From assembly GCA_050288085.1 (NCBI GenBank), contig JBNKDD010000002.1:1-64000 (forward strand): a DNA stretch of 64,000 bases, in the 5' to 3' direction. Made by a program: the position numbers and the translations under genes. How positions within the stretch are numbered: the first letter of the stretch is position 1; every line of letters begins with the position of its first letter. The stretch is from JBNKDD01 sp050288085 (GTDB lineage: Bacteria > Chloroflexota > Anaerolineae > Aggregatilineales > UBA3940). Positions 53,311 to 62,722 of the stretch are shown here, piece after piece. The notes below the pieces were generated by a model. That model was not told the origin of the DNA and did not search any database. It was given only the letters and a program-made list of their open reading frames with translations.

Positions 53311-55239
53311 TTAATCCTTTTTTGCGACTATTGCCGCCTCCACCGAGGGGAAGCGGGCAAGGTCCGTATGAGGAAGGAACAACGCCGACATGAACGCATC
53401 ATAGAAGGTATTGTCGGCAGATAACTCTATGTAGGTCATACGGGCAGCGATATCTTTGATCTGCGCCCGTCCATTGCGGTCTAGCAAGGCCAGATAAGCG
53501 CCTTTGACCGACGTATTCCCCAGGAATTGGAACTGATCCCAGGGCATATCAGGCAGCAGCCCGATCTCAATTGCTTTTTCAACGTTGATGTATTTACCAA
53601 ACGATCCGCCGATCAGGATTTGCTCGACCATTTCAAGCGGTACACCGACGCTCTCCGCCAGAACGGAGAACCCGGCATAGATTGCAGCCTTGGCCCGCAG
53701 CAGATTGTCGATGTCCACACGGGTAATGACAATATCCGAGCCGGTTTGTGTTTCGTCTGCCCAGGCCACAACGTACTCGCTGCCATGTTCGCCTTCACGG
53801 GTACGCGGCGTATCCAGATCGACCTTCACATTGCCGCTTTTATCCACCACACCGGTCAGGAACAATTCTGCCAGCAGCGAGATCAAACCGCTTCCGCATA
53901 GACCACGCGGTTTGACACCGCCAATCACGCGGAAGGATGGTTCGTAGGTTTCGCCATCAACCCAGACTTCTTCGATAGCACCCTGTGTGGCCCGCATGCC
54001 GTGTCTCACACCGGCCCCTTCAAAAGCAGGCCCGGCAGAACAGGCACAGGTCACCAGCCATTCATTTGAACCCAGCACGATCTCGCCATTGGTTCCGACA
54101 TCCAGGAACAGGGTGATCTTCTCAGTGTCATCCATACCGGACGACAGCACCCCGGCGCTGATATCTGCACCAACGTAGCTGGCAATACCCGGCAAACAGT
54201 CAATGACTCCCTCCGGGTGGATGACAATTCCGACTTCCTGTGCGATCAGAGTTGGGATATGGTTGATGGCAGTGACAAAAGGAGATAACCGGATGCTGGC
54301 TGCCGGGATACCCAACAGCAGATGGATCATGGTGCTGTTTCCGGCAACGGTCGCCTTGACGACGTCGGCAGGATCGGCCTGCACACGTTTACAAGCCCTT
54401 TCAAGCAGCTCATTGATCGTCCCCAGCACCAGGTCACGGATTTCAACGTGGCCTTCGTTTTTGCTGGAGTAGATGATCCGGGAGATGACATCCTCGCCAC
54501 GAGAGATTTGCCTATTGTATTCGGCAACCTGGGCACGCACCTCGCCGGTTAGCAAATCGACCAACCAGAGCGACACCGTGGTCGTCCCAATGTCAATTGC
54601 TGCGCCCCACAGGGGTTCATCCGCCGGGGTAAGTCCAGGTTTCAGAGCGATCAACCGGGCTGGGCAATCTTCACAATCCCAGGTGGCTGTGTCGAGAACC
54701 GCCGTTACCTGCCACTCACCCTCACGAACCACGCCGCCGACTTGCCGGAGCATCGCCAATGAAGCCTGCACCTGATCAATTCCAGACTGCTGGCGCAGTG
54801 CTGTCTGAAGGCGGCTCCAATCGTCGGTCTGGTCGTCCATGCTGGGTGGATTTAAGGTCAATGCGTAGCGGTGAATGGGCTGGCTGGTGTCCGGATCATA
54901 ATCCGGCGGCACGGTTACTTTCGCCGCGGTCCGGTCGGTGGTAAGCCTTCGCTCGATTTTCTCCTGCGGCGGTACGTGAATAGCAGCATCACCTTCAACC
55001 ACCGTCTGACAGGCCAAAGCGTAACCTGCATCAACGTCCTCTTGCGATAGGCGTAGGGTGCTCCGGCGGCGTACCGTTCCGTCAGTTACCTGAACGGCAC
55101 AGCGACCGCAGCGACCCTGCCCTCCGCAAGGCTGCATGATGTCTACCCCGGCCCGGCGAGCGGCCTCTACCAGCAGCGTACCGGTTGGCACACTCACCGG
55201 TTCGGGGACTGTATCGAACTTAACAAGATGTTCAGCCAT
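53311..55239 (-). CDS. Corrinoid iron-sulfur protein reductive activator RACo (AcsV-like)
   Basis: 642 aa. An N-terminal 2Fe-2S ferredoxin domain (1-95) carries CGGQGRCGRCAVQV and a fourth Cys in YALACQTVVE. A linker and the DUF4445 ASKHA-type domain follow (about 205-600): AAIDIGTTTVSLWLVDLLTG, KATVAGNSTMIHLLLGI, TLFLDVGTNGEIVLGSNEWL, CSAGPAFEGAGVRHGM and LIGGSFGKYINVEKAIE. RACo uses ATP to restore inactive Co(II) corrinoid to Co(I). Translation starts in an ATGGCTGA overlap with the small ORF at 55232-55444. Confidence 0.92.
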   Translation of the reverse strand: MAEHLVKFDTVPEPVSVPTGTLLVEAARRAGVDIMQPCGGQGRCGRCAVQVTDGTVRRRSTLRLSQEDVDAGYALACQTVVEGDAAIHVPPQEKIERRLTTDRTAAKVTVPPDYDPDTSQPIHRYALTLNPPSMDDQTDDWSRLQTALRQQSGIDQVQASLAMLRQVGGVVREGEWQVTAVLDTATWDCEDCPARLIALKPGLTPADEPLWGAAIDIGTTTVSLWLVDLLTGEVRAQVAEYNRQISRGEDVISRIIYSSKNEGHVEIRDLVLGTINELLERACKRVQADPADVVKATVAGNSTMIHLLLGIPAASIRLSPFVTAINHIPTLIAQEVGIVIHPEGVIDCLPGIASYVGADISAGVLSSGMDDTEKITLFLDVGTNGEIVLGSNEWLVTCACSAGPAFEGAGVRHGMRATQGAIEEVWVDGETYEPSFRVIGGVKPRGLCGSGLISLLAELFLTGVVDKSGNVKVDLDTPRTREGEHGSEYVVAWADETQTGSDIVITRVDIDNLLRAKAAIYAGFSVLAESVGVPLEMVEQILIGGSFGKYINVEKAIEIGLLPDMPWDQFQFLGNTSVKGAYLALLDRNGRAQIKDIAARMTYIELSADNTFYDAFMSALFLPHTDLARFPSVEAAIVAKKD

Positions 55240-55444
55240 TTATCCATCCAGTGTGTGAAAGATTCTCCATCAAAGTCCGGTTTTTATCGGAAGCTGGATT
55301 GCAGACCGTCCAACTTTCGCCTTCCGGTGTCAGAGACGTGGCTTCTAAGCCGGTTCCCTGTACACGTACCCGGTTTGGTGGGCAGTTCCCACACTGATGC
55401 TCAATGGCTGTCATTCGCATACATACCTGTTGGTTCGATAACAT
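55232..55444 (-). CDS. Small Cys-containing ORF between acsC and RACo (unrecognised)
   Basis: 70 aa from ATG 55444, which has GAGG six bases upstream; a TTG at 55456 is an alternative. It fills the gap after acsC and overlaps the RACo start by eight bases, so it could be translationally coupled. The protein has four Cys at about 8, 18, 21 and 50 (QVC, HQCGNCPP, WTVCN), with a CxxC pair, and no membrane segment. I recognise no family. Codon use is ordinary for the operon. A role in corrinoid or FeS handling is only inference; it may also be a spurious ORF. Confidence 0.45.
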   Translation of the reverse strand: MLSNQQVCMRMTAIEHQCGNCPPNRVRVQGTGLEATSLTPEGESWTVCNPASDKNRTLMENLSHTGWING

Positions 55445-55464
55445 TACATGCCTCAATAGTGTAT

Positions 55465-56808
55465 CTACGCTAAAACCTGTTTCATGTAGGAAGGTAGGTC
55501 AACGGCCTCACGCGGCCCAACCATCACCTGCCAATCGGGCAGTTCTTCTTCCAGTTCACCGGATAGAACAGCCACATGCCCTGGCAGGACAATTCGCTTA
55601 TTGCTGACTTTGTCGGCCAGGCCAAATTCCTTGACCGCTTTGGCGATCCGCTCGGCATCAAACTTACCGGCGGCCCAGGCCGTCAGCACGCTCATGCCCT
55701 CGGCATCAGCAACCAACAGCCAGCCGGGCATTCCAGACCCTTCAACTTCGTTGGCAACACTGAAGTAAGTGATGCTGAAGTTGGTGGTAACCAGCACCGG
55801 GTCTTCGGGTTTTGGATCGTTGATTTCGTATAGACCTGGTTGTACCTGGATGGGCTTCTGCGGGTCGGTGTAGATGTTTTGGCGCAGCACCAACAGCGAG
55901 TAAGCCAGTTCGGGCTTGAACTTATCGAGCACGATGAAGCCTGCATACTTGGCAATCGCCTGGGCAGCCAGCACCGACTCATGGCCCGGATCACCGGCTT
56001 CGCTGGGGAAGGCGATAATCGGGAAGCCCAGCGGGCGGAAATTCTTCTTGAGAGCCAGGCGGCGAATCTGGGTGCTGAGAGTCAGCGACCCGCTCATGTC
56101 CCGCGCAGCCGGATCAAGCACCAGGTCTTCAACACCCTTGCCCTTGATCTTTTCGGTCAGGTCGGCCAATTCATCCAGTGAGCCGCCGATAACGGACAGC
56201 GGCACTGAATGCTTGCTGGCCAGATCGGCCATCGCTTCCCAGTTGTCGGCGTCAGCACCATAGATCAGAGGAGCTTCGCCATCAACTGCCTGAAGTCCGG
56301 CCTCAACAACTGCCGGGTCTTTGCTAATCAAGATCAAAGGGAGGCTGCTCGCTTCGCGTACAGCGCTAACTGCTGCCGCGAATGCTGAAGCATCGCCGCT
56401 GCTCGATTCGACCGCAATCCCGTCCAGCTTCAGGTCAATGCCCACGTAGTTGACGGCATAAGCATCAATTTCCTGGACACTGGCCTTGATATCATCGGCG
56501 GATTGTCCATCTTTCACACGGATGAACAGACCCGGCATATGATAGAAAGTCTTCTCGTGACGGAACAACACCACTTCGTTGCCCGATTTAACCTCATGCC
56601 CATTGGCCTTGAGCGTCACCAACCGCACCGGCGGGGCCGCCGATTCGGCTAACTGCTCTTTGGCCTCATCGCTAACGTGGGGGCAGTCGGAGAGTTCGAC
56701 CTGCTTGGCGGCCAATTTCATCGCAAAGGCCAGGCAGGTGGGGAAGCCACAGTCCTTACAGTTGGTCTGCGGCAGCATTTTGTAGATTTGGATACCAGAT
56801 AAAGCCAT
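55465..56808 (-). CDS. acsC: Corrinoid/iron-sulfur protein large subunit AcsC
   Basis: 447 aa, near the 446 of Moorella AcsC. The 4Fe-4S domain is at the N-terminus: KMLPQTNCKDCGFPTCLAFA with a fourth Cys in LSDCPHVS. A TIM barrel follows (about 80-320: VKDGQSADDIKASVQEIDAY, LVLDPAARDMSGSL, GFPIIAFPSEAGDP) and the C-terminal B12-binding domain with TNFSITYFSVANEVEGSG and WLLVADAEGMSVLTAWAAGKF. The corrinoid carries the methyl group to the ACS A-cluster, and the FeS cluster takes part in its reduction. acsD is 27 bases upstream. Confidence 0.96.
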   Translation of the reverse strand: MALSGIQIYKMLPQTNCKDCGFPTCLAFAMKLAAKQVELSDCPHVSDEAKEQLAESAAPPVRLVTLKANGHEVKSGNEVVLFRHEKTFYHMPGLFIRVKDGQSADDIKASVQEIDAYAVNYVGIDLKLDGIAVESSSGDASAFAAAVSAVREASSLPLILISKDPAVVEAGLQAVDGEAPLIYGADADNWEAMADLASKHSVPLSVIGGSLDELADLTEKIKGKGVEDLVLDPAARDMSGSLTLSTQIRRLALKKNFRPLGFPIIAFPSEAGDPGHESVLAAQAIAKYAGFIVLDKFKPELAYSLLVLRQNIYTDPQKPIQVQPGLYEINDPKPEDPVLVTTNFSITYFSVANEVEGSGMPGWLLVADAEGMSVLTAWAAGKFDAERIAKAVKEFGLADKVSNKRIVLPGHVAVLSGELEEELPDWQVMVGPREAVDLPSYMKQVLA

Positions 56809-56835
56809 TCTTTTTCTCCTTGCCGGATGAAATCC

Positions 56836-57810
56836 CTATGCCTCTTCGGGGACGGTCATCAACTCGTCGATGGCGGCCTTAACGCGCTTGACGCTTTCGG
56901 GGTGACGCAGCACGACAATATCAGCACCCGATTCGAGCAGCGGGATAGCGGTTAAGGTTTCCCAACTGATCGCTCGTTCCTGCCAATCGCCCCAGGCTTC
57001 AGGAACACCATCACCAACCTTAGCTTCCTTTGCCTTCCAGGTTTCATAGCCAACCGTGACGATCATCGGTAACTGCGTCATGGCGTCGCCCTGAAGGGCA
57101 GCCAACCGCAGACGCTCCATCACTGAATAGCCATATTCAATCCCATAGCCAAGTGCACCGGTGGTCGGGTCCATGATCACCCGCTCAAGAGGCAGTCCCA
57201 TGTCGCTGATCAGGATATTAAGCTGTTTTGCCAGATTAACATCCATAGCGGTGCGGGCAACAACCAGGTGATCGTTTGCCATAGCCGTTGCCACAATGGT
57301 GCGATAGTTCTTATCCTCGCAAAGCCCCAATACCAGCCGCTCACCTTTGGTCGCCTCGGCAACCGGGACCAGCAACTCGTTATCGATGTCGACCTGTCCG
57401 GGGCCAAAGACCATCAAGGGCAGACCGCTGGCTTCGAGCACGGCTTTCACCGCCGCCACTGCCTGATCGGGGGTAGTCGGATTGCCATCCGCATCGGTCA
57501 GGCTCAGGCTGAGTTGGAGCAAATCGGCTCCAGCTTCTTCGGCTGCCTTTGCCCAGGTTCCGGGGTCATTAGCTGCATCGCCCCAGACTTCCAACAACAA
57601 TTCCGACCAATCATCCGGCAGGCGGTCTTTGATTTCCACTGCCACCAACGGACGATAGGGCATCTCGTTCTCAAAATGCATAAACGGCAGCGATTTTTCA
57701 CCGCCAATTGTAACGGTAGAGCTTCGGGAACCGCCGTCAGCTTCCACCGCACCGATAGTAATCGTGCGGACCTCTCCGGCCCATTTATCTTTTGGCACTT
57801 CAACAGGCAT
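56836..57810 (-). CDS. acsD: Corrinoid/iron-sulfur protein small subunit AcsD
   Basis: 324 aa. TIM-barrel partner of AcsC: TITIGAVEADGGSRSSTVTIGGEKSLPF with MHFENEMPYRPLVAVEI, ADLLQLSLSLTDADGNPTTP, VFGPGQVDIDNELLVPVAEA, VIMDPTTGALGYGIEYGYSV and PMIVTVGYETWKAKEA are characteristic. It makes the alpha-beta heterodimer and contacts the corrinoid and AcsE. The start is six bases from the stop of the CBS gene, so the two are co-translated. Confidence 0.96.
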   Translation of the reverse strand: MPVEVPKDKWAGEVRTITIGAVEADGGSRSSTVTIGGEKSLPFMHFENEMPYRPLVAVEIKDRLPDDWSELLLEVWGDAANDPGTWAKAAEEAGADLLQLSLSLTDADGNPTTPDQAVAAVKAVLEASGLPLMVFGPGQVDIDNELLVPVAEATKGERLVLGLCEDKNYRTIVATAMANDHLVVARTAMDVNLAKQLNILISDMGLPLERVIMDPTTGALGYGIEYGYSVMERLRLAALQGDAMTQLPMIVTVGYETWKAKEAKVGDGVPEAWGDWQERAISWETLTAIPLLESGADIVVLRHPESVKRVKAAIDELMTVPEEA

Positions 57811-57815
57811 ATATA

Positions 57816-58334
57816 TTACTCCTGATTGCGTTTGTGAAGCTCGGCCTGCCGCCGTGCGGCGTCGCGCTTCTCGATAAATATTTCTATAGGCGACCGGCGT
57901 TCTGCTTCGATACCCAGATCACGCAGTTCTGTATCGTTATCTGCTGTCAAGTGGCGTAGAAGGTGTCGGTAAGACAGCATCGCCGCCGGGTAAATGATAC
58001 CATTGGCGTTGTGTGTCAGAAAAACGATGCGAGTGCCCATATCTTGCATAAGCTGGGCGGCTGCTGTTAATGGAATATCTGGCGGAACTTCGTGCATCCC
58101 CTCGGTCATCACATCTTCTGCGACGAGATCATGTACATTGTCGCGTGTATAAGCTTTGACCAACTCATCCTGAGTGACCACCCCGACCGCCTGTCCATCC
58201 TGGTCAAGGACAACCATGCCTTCCAGGTCTTTTTCAAGCAAGAGGCGGGCAATGTCAATAACCGGTGTATCAGGTGGGCAGGTGGAAACTCCGACCGTCA
58301 TCAAGTCGCGGACGAGCTTAGGATTATCGCCCAT
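57816..58334 (-). CDS. CBS-domain pair protein inside the CODH/ACS operon
   Basis: 172 aa from ATG 58334 with GAGGGG five bases upstream. Two CBS motifs (about 8-60 and 75-130): VRDLMTVGVSTCPPDTPVID with GMVVLDQDGQAVGVVTQDEL, and VAEDVMTEGMHEVPPDIPLT with IVFLTHNANGIIYPAAMLSY. The C-terminal tail (130-172) is basic (RRSPIEIFIEKRDAARRQ). CBS pairs bind adenine nucleotides or SAM and act as energy sensors. Position between acsB and acsD suggests it tunes or assembles the complex, but that is inference; this family is not part of the classical acs set. Confidence 0.8.
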   Translation of the reverse strand: MGDNPKLVRDLMTVGVSTCPPDTPVIDIARLLLEKDLEGMVVLDQDGQAVGVVTQDELVKAYTRDNVHDLVAEDVMTEGMHEVPPDIPLTAAAQLMQDMGTRIVFLTHNANGIIYPAAMLSYRHLLRHLTADNDTELRDLGIEAERRSPIEIFIEKRDAARRQAELHKRNQE

Positions 58335-58355
58335 GTTACCCCTCAAGACAGAATC

Positions 58356-58379
58356 AGGGGAGGAACGATGTCCTCCCCT
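58356..58379 (-). repeat. Hairpin between acsB and the CBS gene
   Basis: AGGGGAGGA and TCCTCCCCT (9 bp) around a six-base loop ACGATG, 12 bases after the acsB stop. No U tract; it may stabilise or process the mRNA. Confidence 0.5.
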
Positions 58380-58390
58380 CCCAATTTTAC

Positions 58391-60664
58391 CTAGAAAATT
58401 GCATCCATGACCAGTGCTGGATGGTTGTGTTCCTCCAGCCAGGCCATCAATTCATCAACGGTGTTAACGTTGCGCTCGTCGGCGATCTTATCGATCAGAT
58501 CGGGATCGCCCTCGCGCTCGGCAACCACCTTGAATTCATCGGACATTGTTTCCTTGAGGACGCTGCTCATCCAGACGACGCGCTTGAATCCGCCGTCTGA
58601 GGAGATGAACTTGGGGCTGATCAGGTAGAACTTACCAACACCCATCACGCCCGGCGTTTGCAGACCGCCACCGGCAATACCAGCCAGGGTACTGAATGTC
58701 ATCCCTGCCGGGGTCATGCTGGTGTCCTCGCGGCTGACAACCATCACGCCGTTGACTTCGGGGATCAACATCACGATGCACTCAAAGCAGCCGCAGGCCG
58801 TCATCGGATTTTCCATGATTGAGTACATGGCAACCTCTTCGACCACACCATGCGAGCCAATCTTGGCGTATTCGTTGGTTCCTTCCCAGTAGCCCTTTTC
58901 AAAGTCAACCAGTTTACCAAGCTTAATGGGTTGATTGGGGCCGGTCGGATTGATGCTAAATGAGGCTTTGCAGTCCAGCCAGTTGTAAGCGCCGCACAGG
59001 CCCAGGCGCTCCGGGCTGACCACGCAAACGTGATTCGGTGCGAAGGATTGGCACAGCGTGCAGGAATAGAACTCATCGACTGCATCATCGGTCAGGTCGG
59101 CCAGCCGCTTGTTGCGATAGTCATAAGCTTCGCGGGCAGTGCCCAACCACTCTTCGAGCTTGTCTGGATCGGTGTAGATCGTGACCTGCACCTTATCGAC
59201 AATCGCGCCGAAATCGGCGTGGAAGCGGGCGTGCAATATCTTGCCAAAGTGCTCCAGATTGAAGCCTTTATCCGCTGCCGCCGTCGAGACACGAATCCAG
59301 GTGATATCACGCTGCCCGATGTGCTGGATACCAGAAGCACCATTAACGAAGTAGTGAACCTGGCGCTCAAGCACCGGTTCAAAGTCTTCCTGCATTTGCC
59401 GTCCGGCCACCTCGATGACAATACCCATGTCCATCGAGCCCTGTACATCAAGCTCGTCAAAGCCTGGGCCAACCACCTCAACTTTGCCATCGGTGACATC
59501 ATCCAGGCCCGCCATCCGCAGGTACTCGAAGCACCGGGAGTGCTTACCGCCAAACTCGACGCGCATGTCTGCCCGGCGGACAACCTCGCCCTCGAAAGCG
59601 GAGCCGTAGGGAACCGGAACTGGCACATCGGCGACTTTAACCTTGACGCCACGCACTTCGATGCACTTCTGCACCAGCCGCTCGGCACGTTCAAGATCAT
59701 CTGCCCCGTCGATCTCGTTGAAGGGCATGCTGACCACATGTTCATAGGTCGTCACACCGGTGGGCAGGATTTCGGGGATAACCGTATCGGCGATCACCGG
59801 GAAGCCAAAGTTGATGGCCCCGGCGGCTGCCGCGTATTTCAAATCATCGACCTCACCCAGTGCCAGCACGAAGGCGAACACACGCTCCCGGTTGTACAGC
59901 AGGATTTCGCGGGCCATCGCAGGCTTGAGGCCGCCGAAGGTCAGTGCCGACCGGGTAGCAAACCCCAGTGCATAGATAGCGCTCAGTGTGTCAGTGCCGA
60001 AGGGGACAGTATAGGTGTCATAACCCAGTTCAACGCCCTCTTCTTGCAACTGGTGGATGATACTCCGCCCGTTAACATTGCCCGACAGGAAGGTCAGGAT
60101 GTTACGGCGTTGAAGCTCACGCACGATCTGTACGGCCACCTCGTTTGACTTGGCCGCACCGACAATCGCCGCGAAGCCGGGCATACGCCCGTCCACCAAC
60201 TGGATACCCCATGAACGGAGTTGGATGTCATCAATTGGGCCGTTCAGGTGACCAGCCGGGCCATCGCCATTACCACCGTATGAGGTTCCACCGGCCAACT
60301 CAAAGCCGGGATAGGGCTCTGGCTGCAAGCCGTACACAAAGCGAACAGCCTCGATGGCTTCCGCAGCAATGAGAGTCGCCATACCGCTGTCGAGTGTCTC
60401 GCCGAGGTAAGGCGTCCAATTGTGGATCGAGGGAATCGGGTGCAGCAGTTCGCGGGCATGAGCCAGCACCGGCTTGAGCTGTTCCAGCGTTTCCACCTCG
60501 ATTCCGGTCATGCCCAGGATCAACGGCAGATAGTAAGCCGTGTTAGGGAATGAAACCGGTGTATCAGGCCCCTTTTCTGCCAGGGCTTTCTCCAGCATGA
60601 CTTCTGCTTCCGTGACAAGGGCACTCGCCCCGCGAATGGCCCTCGTAGCAATATATCGTGACAT
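58391..60664 (-). CDS. acsB: Acetyl-CoA synthase, CO-methylating (ACS)
   Basis: 757 aa, slightly above Moorella AcsB (729). The N-terminal domain (1-310) that faces CODH and its gas tunnel is present. The A-cluster Cys are FYSCTLCQSFAPNHVC with GLCGAYNWLDC (4Fe-4S) and, further on, ACGCFECIVM with the Cys-Gly-Cys of the proximal/distal Ni site. The enzyme joins CO, the methyl group of AcsCD and CoA into acetyl-CoA. acsA lies 14 bases upstream and the CBS gene 56 bases downstream. No frameshift or missing ligand was seen. Confidence 0.97.
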   Translation of the reverse strand: MSRYIATRAIRGASALVTEAEVMLEKALAEKGPDTPVSFPNTAYYLPLILGMTGIEVETLEQLKPVLAHARELLHPIPSIHNWTPYLGETLDSGMATLIAAEAIEAVRFVYGLQPEPYPGFELAGGTSYGGNGDGPAGHLNGPIDDIQLRSWGIQLVDGRMPGFAAIVGAAKSNEVAVQIVRELQRRNILTFLSGNVNGRSIIHQLQEEGVELGYDTYTVPFGTDTLSAIYALGFATRSALTFGGLKPAMAREILLYNRERVFAFVLALGEVDDLKYAAAAGAINFGFPVIADTVIPEILPTGVTTYEHVVSMPFNEIDGADDLERAERLVQKCIEVRGVKVKVADVPVPVPYGSAFEGEVVRRADMRVEFGGKHSRCFEYLRMAGLDDVTDGKVEVVGPGFDELDVQGSMDMGIVIEVAGRQMQEDFEPVLERQVHYFVNGASGIQHIGQRDITWIRVSTAAADKGFNLEHFGKILHARFHADFGAIVDKVQVTIYTDPDKLEEWLGTAREAYDYRNKRLADLTDDAVDEFYSCTLCQSFAPNHVCVVSPERLGLCGAYNWLDCKASFSINPTGPNQPIKLGKLVDFEKGYWEGTNEYAKIGSHGVVEEVAMYSIMENPMTACGCFECIVMLIPEVNGVMVVSREDTSMTPAGMTFSTLAGIAGGGLQTPGVMGVGKFYLISPKFISSDGGFKRVVWMSSVLKETMSDEFKVVAEREGDPDLIDKIADERNVNTVDELMAWLEEHNHPALVMDAIF

Positions 60665-60678
60665 GTAATGGTTCCTCC

Positions 60679-62691
60679 CTATTTACCCGGCTCGCCGTAC
60701 AGAGCTTCACGCTTGTCGGCCAGGGACATTTCTTCAAGTTCTAACATCCGGGCATCGCCGCTTCGACCGTAGCGATTCGGGTCGTACTCCGGCAGACCCA
60801 GCGCGGCCCGCTTCTTATCGATATGTTCGAGTGTAGCACGGATCACTTCATCGGGATCGTTGATGAACTCTAACTTACCACCGTAGAGTTCTTCCCAACC
60901 CTCGCTAATATACTGTTCAACAAGGGTGCTGTTTGACACCCGATCCGGCATACCGCCAACCGGGTTCGATCCGCTCATGATCACGTAAGCACCGGAGGCC
61001 ACGCAGTAAGTAGCAATCGACAGCGCTTTTTCGCTCATCCACTCAGGAGCCAGACCAACAGCAGGCACCTGATCGATATCATCTCCCAGACCACCCTCTT
61101 CGACCACCTGAGTCAACACCGTCAGGATACGGGTGTTGTCTACACAAGAGCCCATATGCAGCACCGGCGGGATACCAACCGTCTCACAAATTTCACGCAG
61201 ACCAGGTCCAACCTTATCCAACCCGGCCTCGCCCAACAGGAAGCCCATCTTAGCAGTAGCAATGGCGCTGCAGCCAGTTTCGACTACCAGCACGTCCTGC
61301 TTGAGCAGTTCCTGGGTGATATAGGTGTGATAGGCATCATGCTGGATTCGGGGGTTGGTGCAGCCGACAATCGCCGCCACGCCACGAATACGCCCGGACA
61401 TCACCGCATCATTCAAAGGACGGAATGATGCACGATATGAACCACCCAGCATGTAGTTAATGTATTCATGTGAGAAGCCGGGGATCAAGTCGGTCCGGTA
61501 ATCGGGGATCTGGGTTTCGCCGCGATTCTTGTAGTTGTCGATGGCCTCTTTCAGAATCTCCTTGGCAATGGTCAGGGCCTTGTGCTCATCAAACTCGATG
61601 TGAGTCGCGCCCTTAATTTTGACCTTCGGCGAGGTGGTGATGATCTTCGTGTGGAAGTTCTCGGCCAGGCCAACCAGTGCTTGCATAATGCATTGCACGT
61701 CAACGACCATCGCGTCAACCGCACCAGTCAAGATAGCGAGTTCTTGCTGTAAGAAGTTTCCAGCAGCCGGGATACCCTGACGCATCAGGATTTCGTTCGC
61801 CGTGCAGCAAATACCGGACAGGTTAACGCCATCTGATCCGGCAGCTCTGGCATACTCGATAATCTCCGGGTCCTGTGAGGCCGCCACGATCATCTGGCTG
61901 AGGGTTGGCTCGTGACCATGCACTACTACGTTGACCATATTGTCTTTCAAAACGCCCAGGTTGGCCTGCCCCAGGATCGGGGCCGGTGTGCCAAACAGGA
62001 TGTCTGAAATGTCGGTTGCAATCAGGCTTCCGCCCCACCCATCACTCAGTGATGCGCGAACGGCGTGGTGCAGGATATGCTCGGCTTCCTGGTCATCGCC
62101 GATATGGGTGCGGTGCAGCGCTTCAACCACTTCACGATCTATCCCACGCGGAATCACACCAAGCTCTTCCCACAGCTTCTGGCGTTTTTCTGGTGCACGG
62201 GTAACCGGGACAAGCGTGCCGCGCTGCTGCCCAAACTGTGCAATGTACAGGTCAGCCAGATCGTTAGCGATCTCCTCAGGAGAGCGTCCTTCAATCGGGA
62301 TATCGTAATAGGATGCAACCGTACGCAGCTTGGCAACATCGCGGATCATGTAGCCCTCGGCCTCGCCGTTAGCAACAGCCTTAAGTGTAAAGGCCATATC
62401 ACGCCCGTGGTCGGAGTGAGCCGACGCACCGGCAGCAATGGAGCGGATCAGGTTACGGGCCTGGATCGTGTCAATCGTTGCCCCGCAGATACCGGTTGAG
62501 CCATCCTTGGTCAGACGGCAGGGGCCCATCCCACATAACTTACAGCACATACCCGCCGATCCGATATTGCACGGGGCCATATCATCGGCCCGGCTGAATG
62601 CGGTACCAATGCCTAACTCGTCCGCGCGGATCAGCATCTCCTGTGCTGCCGGGTCAACACTTTGCTCTTGTGGTGTTCGTTTCTTTGCCAT
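60679..62691 (-). CDS. acsA: Ni-dependent carbon monoxide dehydrogenase catalytic subunit
   Basis: 670 aa, as Moorella AcsA (674). D- and B-cluster ligands appear in CNIGSAGMCCKLCGMGPCRL and GICGA. C-cluster ligands are seen as VHGHEP (His), LSGICCTANE, VDVQCIMQ, AIVGCTNPR, ETGCSAIATAK and HMGSCVDN. All active-site residues of bifunctional CODH are intact. It reduces CO2 to CO for ACS, or works in reverse. The chosen symbol reflects linkage to acsB; cooS is the monofunctional equivalent. It is preceded by the HMA-like gene. Confidence 0.97.
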   Translation of the reverse strand: MAKKRTPQEQSVDPAAQEMLIRADELGIGTAFSRADDMAPCNIGSAGMCCKLCGMGPCRLTKDGSTGICGATIDTIQARNLIRSIAAGASAHSDHGRDMAFTLKAVANGEAEGYMIRDVAKLRTVASYYDIPIEGRSPEEIANDLADLYIAQFGQQRGTLVPVTRAPEKRQKLWEELGVIPRGIDREVVEALHRTHIGDDQEAEHILHHAVRASLSDGWGGSLIATDISDILFGTPAPILGQANLGVLKDNMVNVVVHGHEPTLSQMIVAASQDPEIIEYARAAGSDGVNLSGICCTANEILMRQGIPAAGNFLQQELAILTGAVDAMVVDVQCIMQALVGLAENFHTKIITTSPKVKIKGATHIEFDEHKALTIAKEILKEAIDNYKNRGETQIPDYRTDLIPGFSHEYINYMLGGSYRASFRPLNDAVMSGRIRGVAAIVGCTNPRIQHDAYHTYITQELLKQDVLVVETGCSAIATAKMGFLLGEAGLDKVGPGLREICETVGIPPVLHMGSCVDNTRILTVLTQVVEEGGLGDDIDQVPAVGLAPEWMSEKALSIATYCVASGAYVIMSGSNPVGGMPDRVSNSTLVEQYISEGWEELYGGKLEFINDPDEVIRATLEHIDKKRAALGLPEYDPNRYGRSGDARMLELEEMSLADKREALYGEPGK

Positions 62692-62722
62692 AATGATGAA
62701 TCTCCTGTGGTCGGAAAAACCC

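Noticed and set aside
55232..55456. Plus-strand frame at 55228-55473 in the same gap
   Set aside because: The minus-strand frame has a ribosome binding site and operon coupling; the plus-strand one has neither.
59030..60148. Long plus-strand frame (372 codons) opposite acsB
   Set aside because: It lies wholly inside acsB, has no ribosome binding site and no domain pattern; it is a mirror of acsB codon bias.
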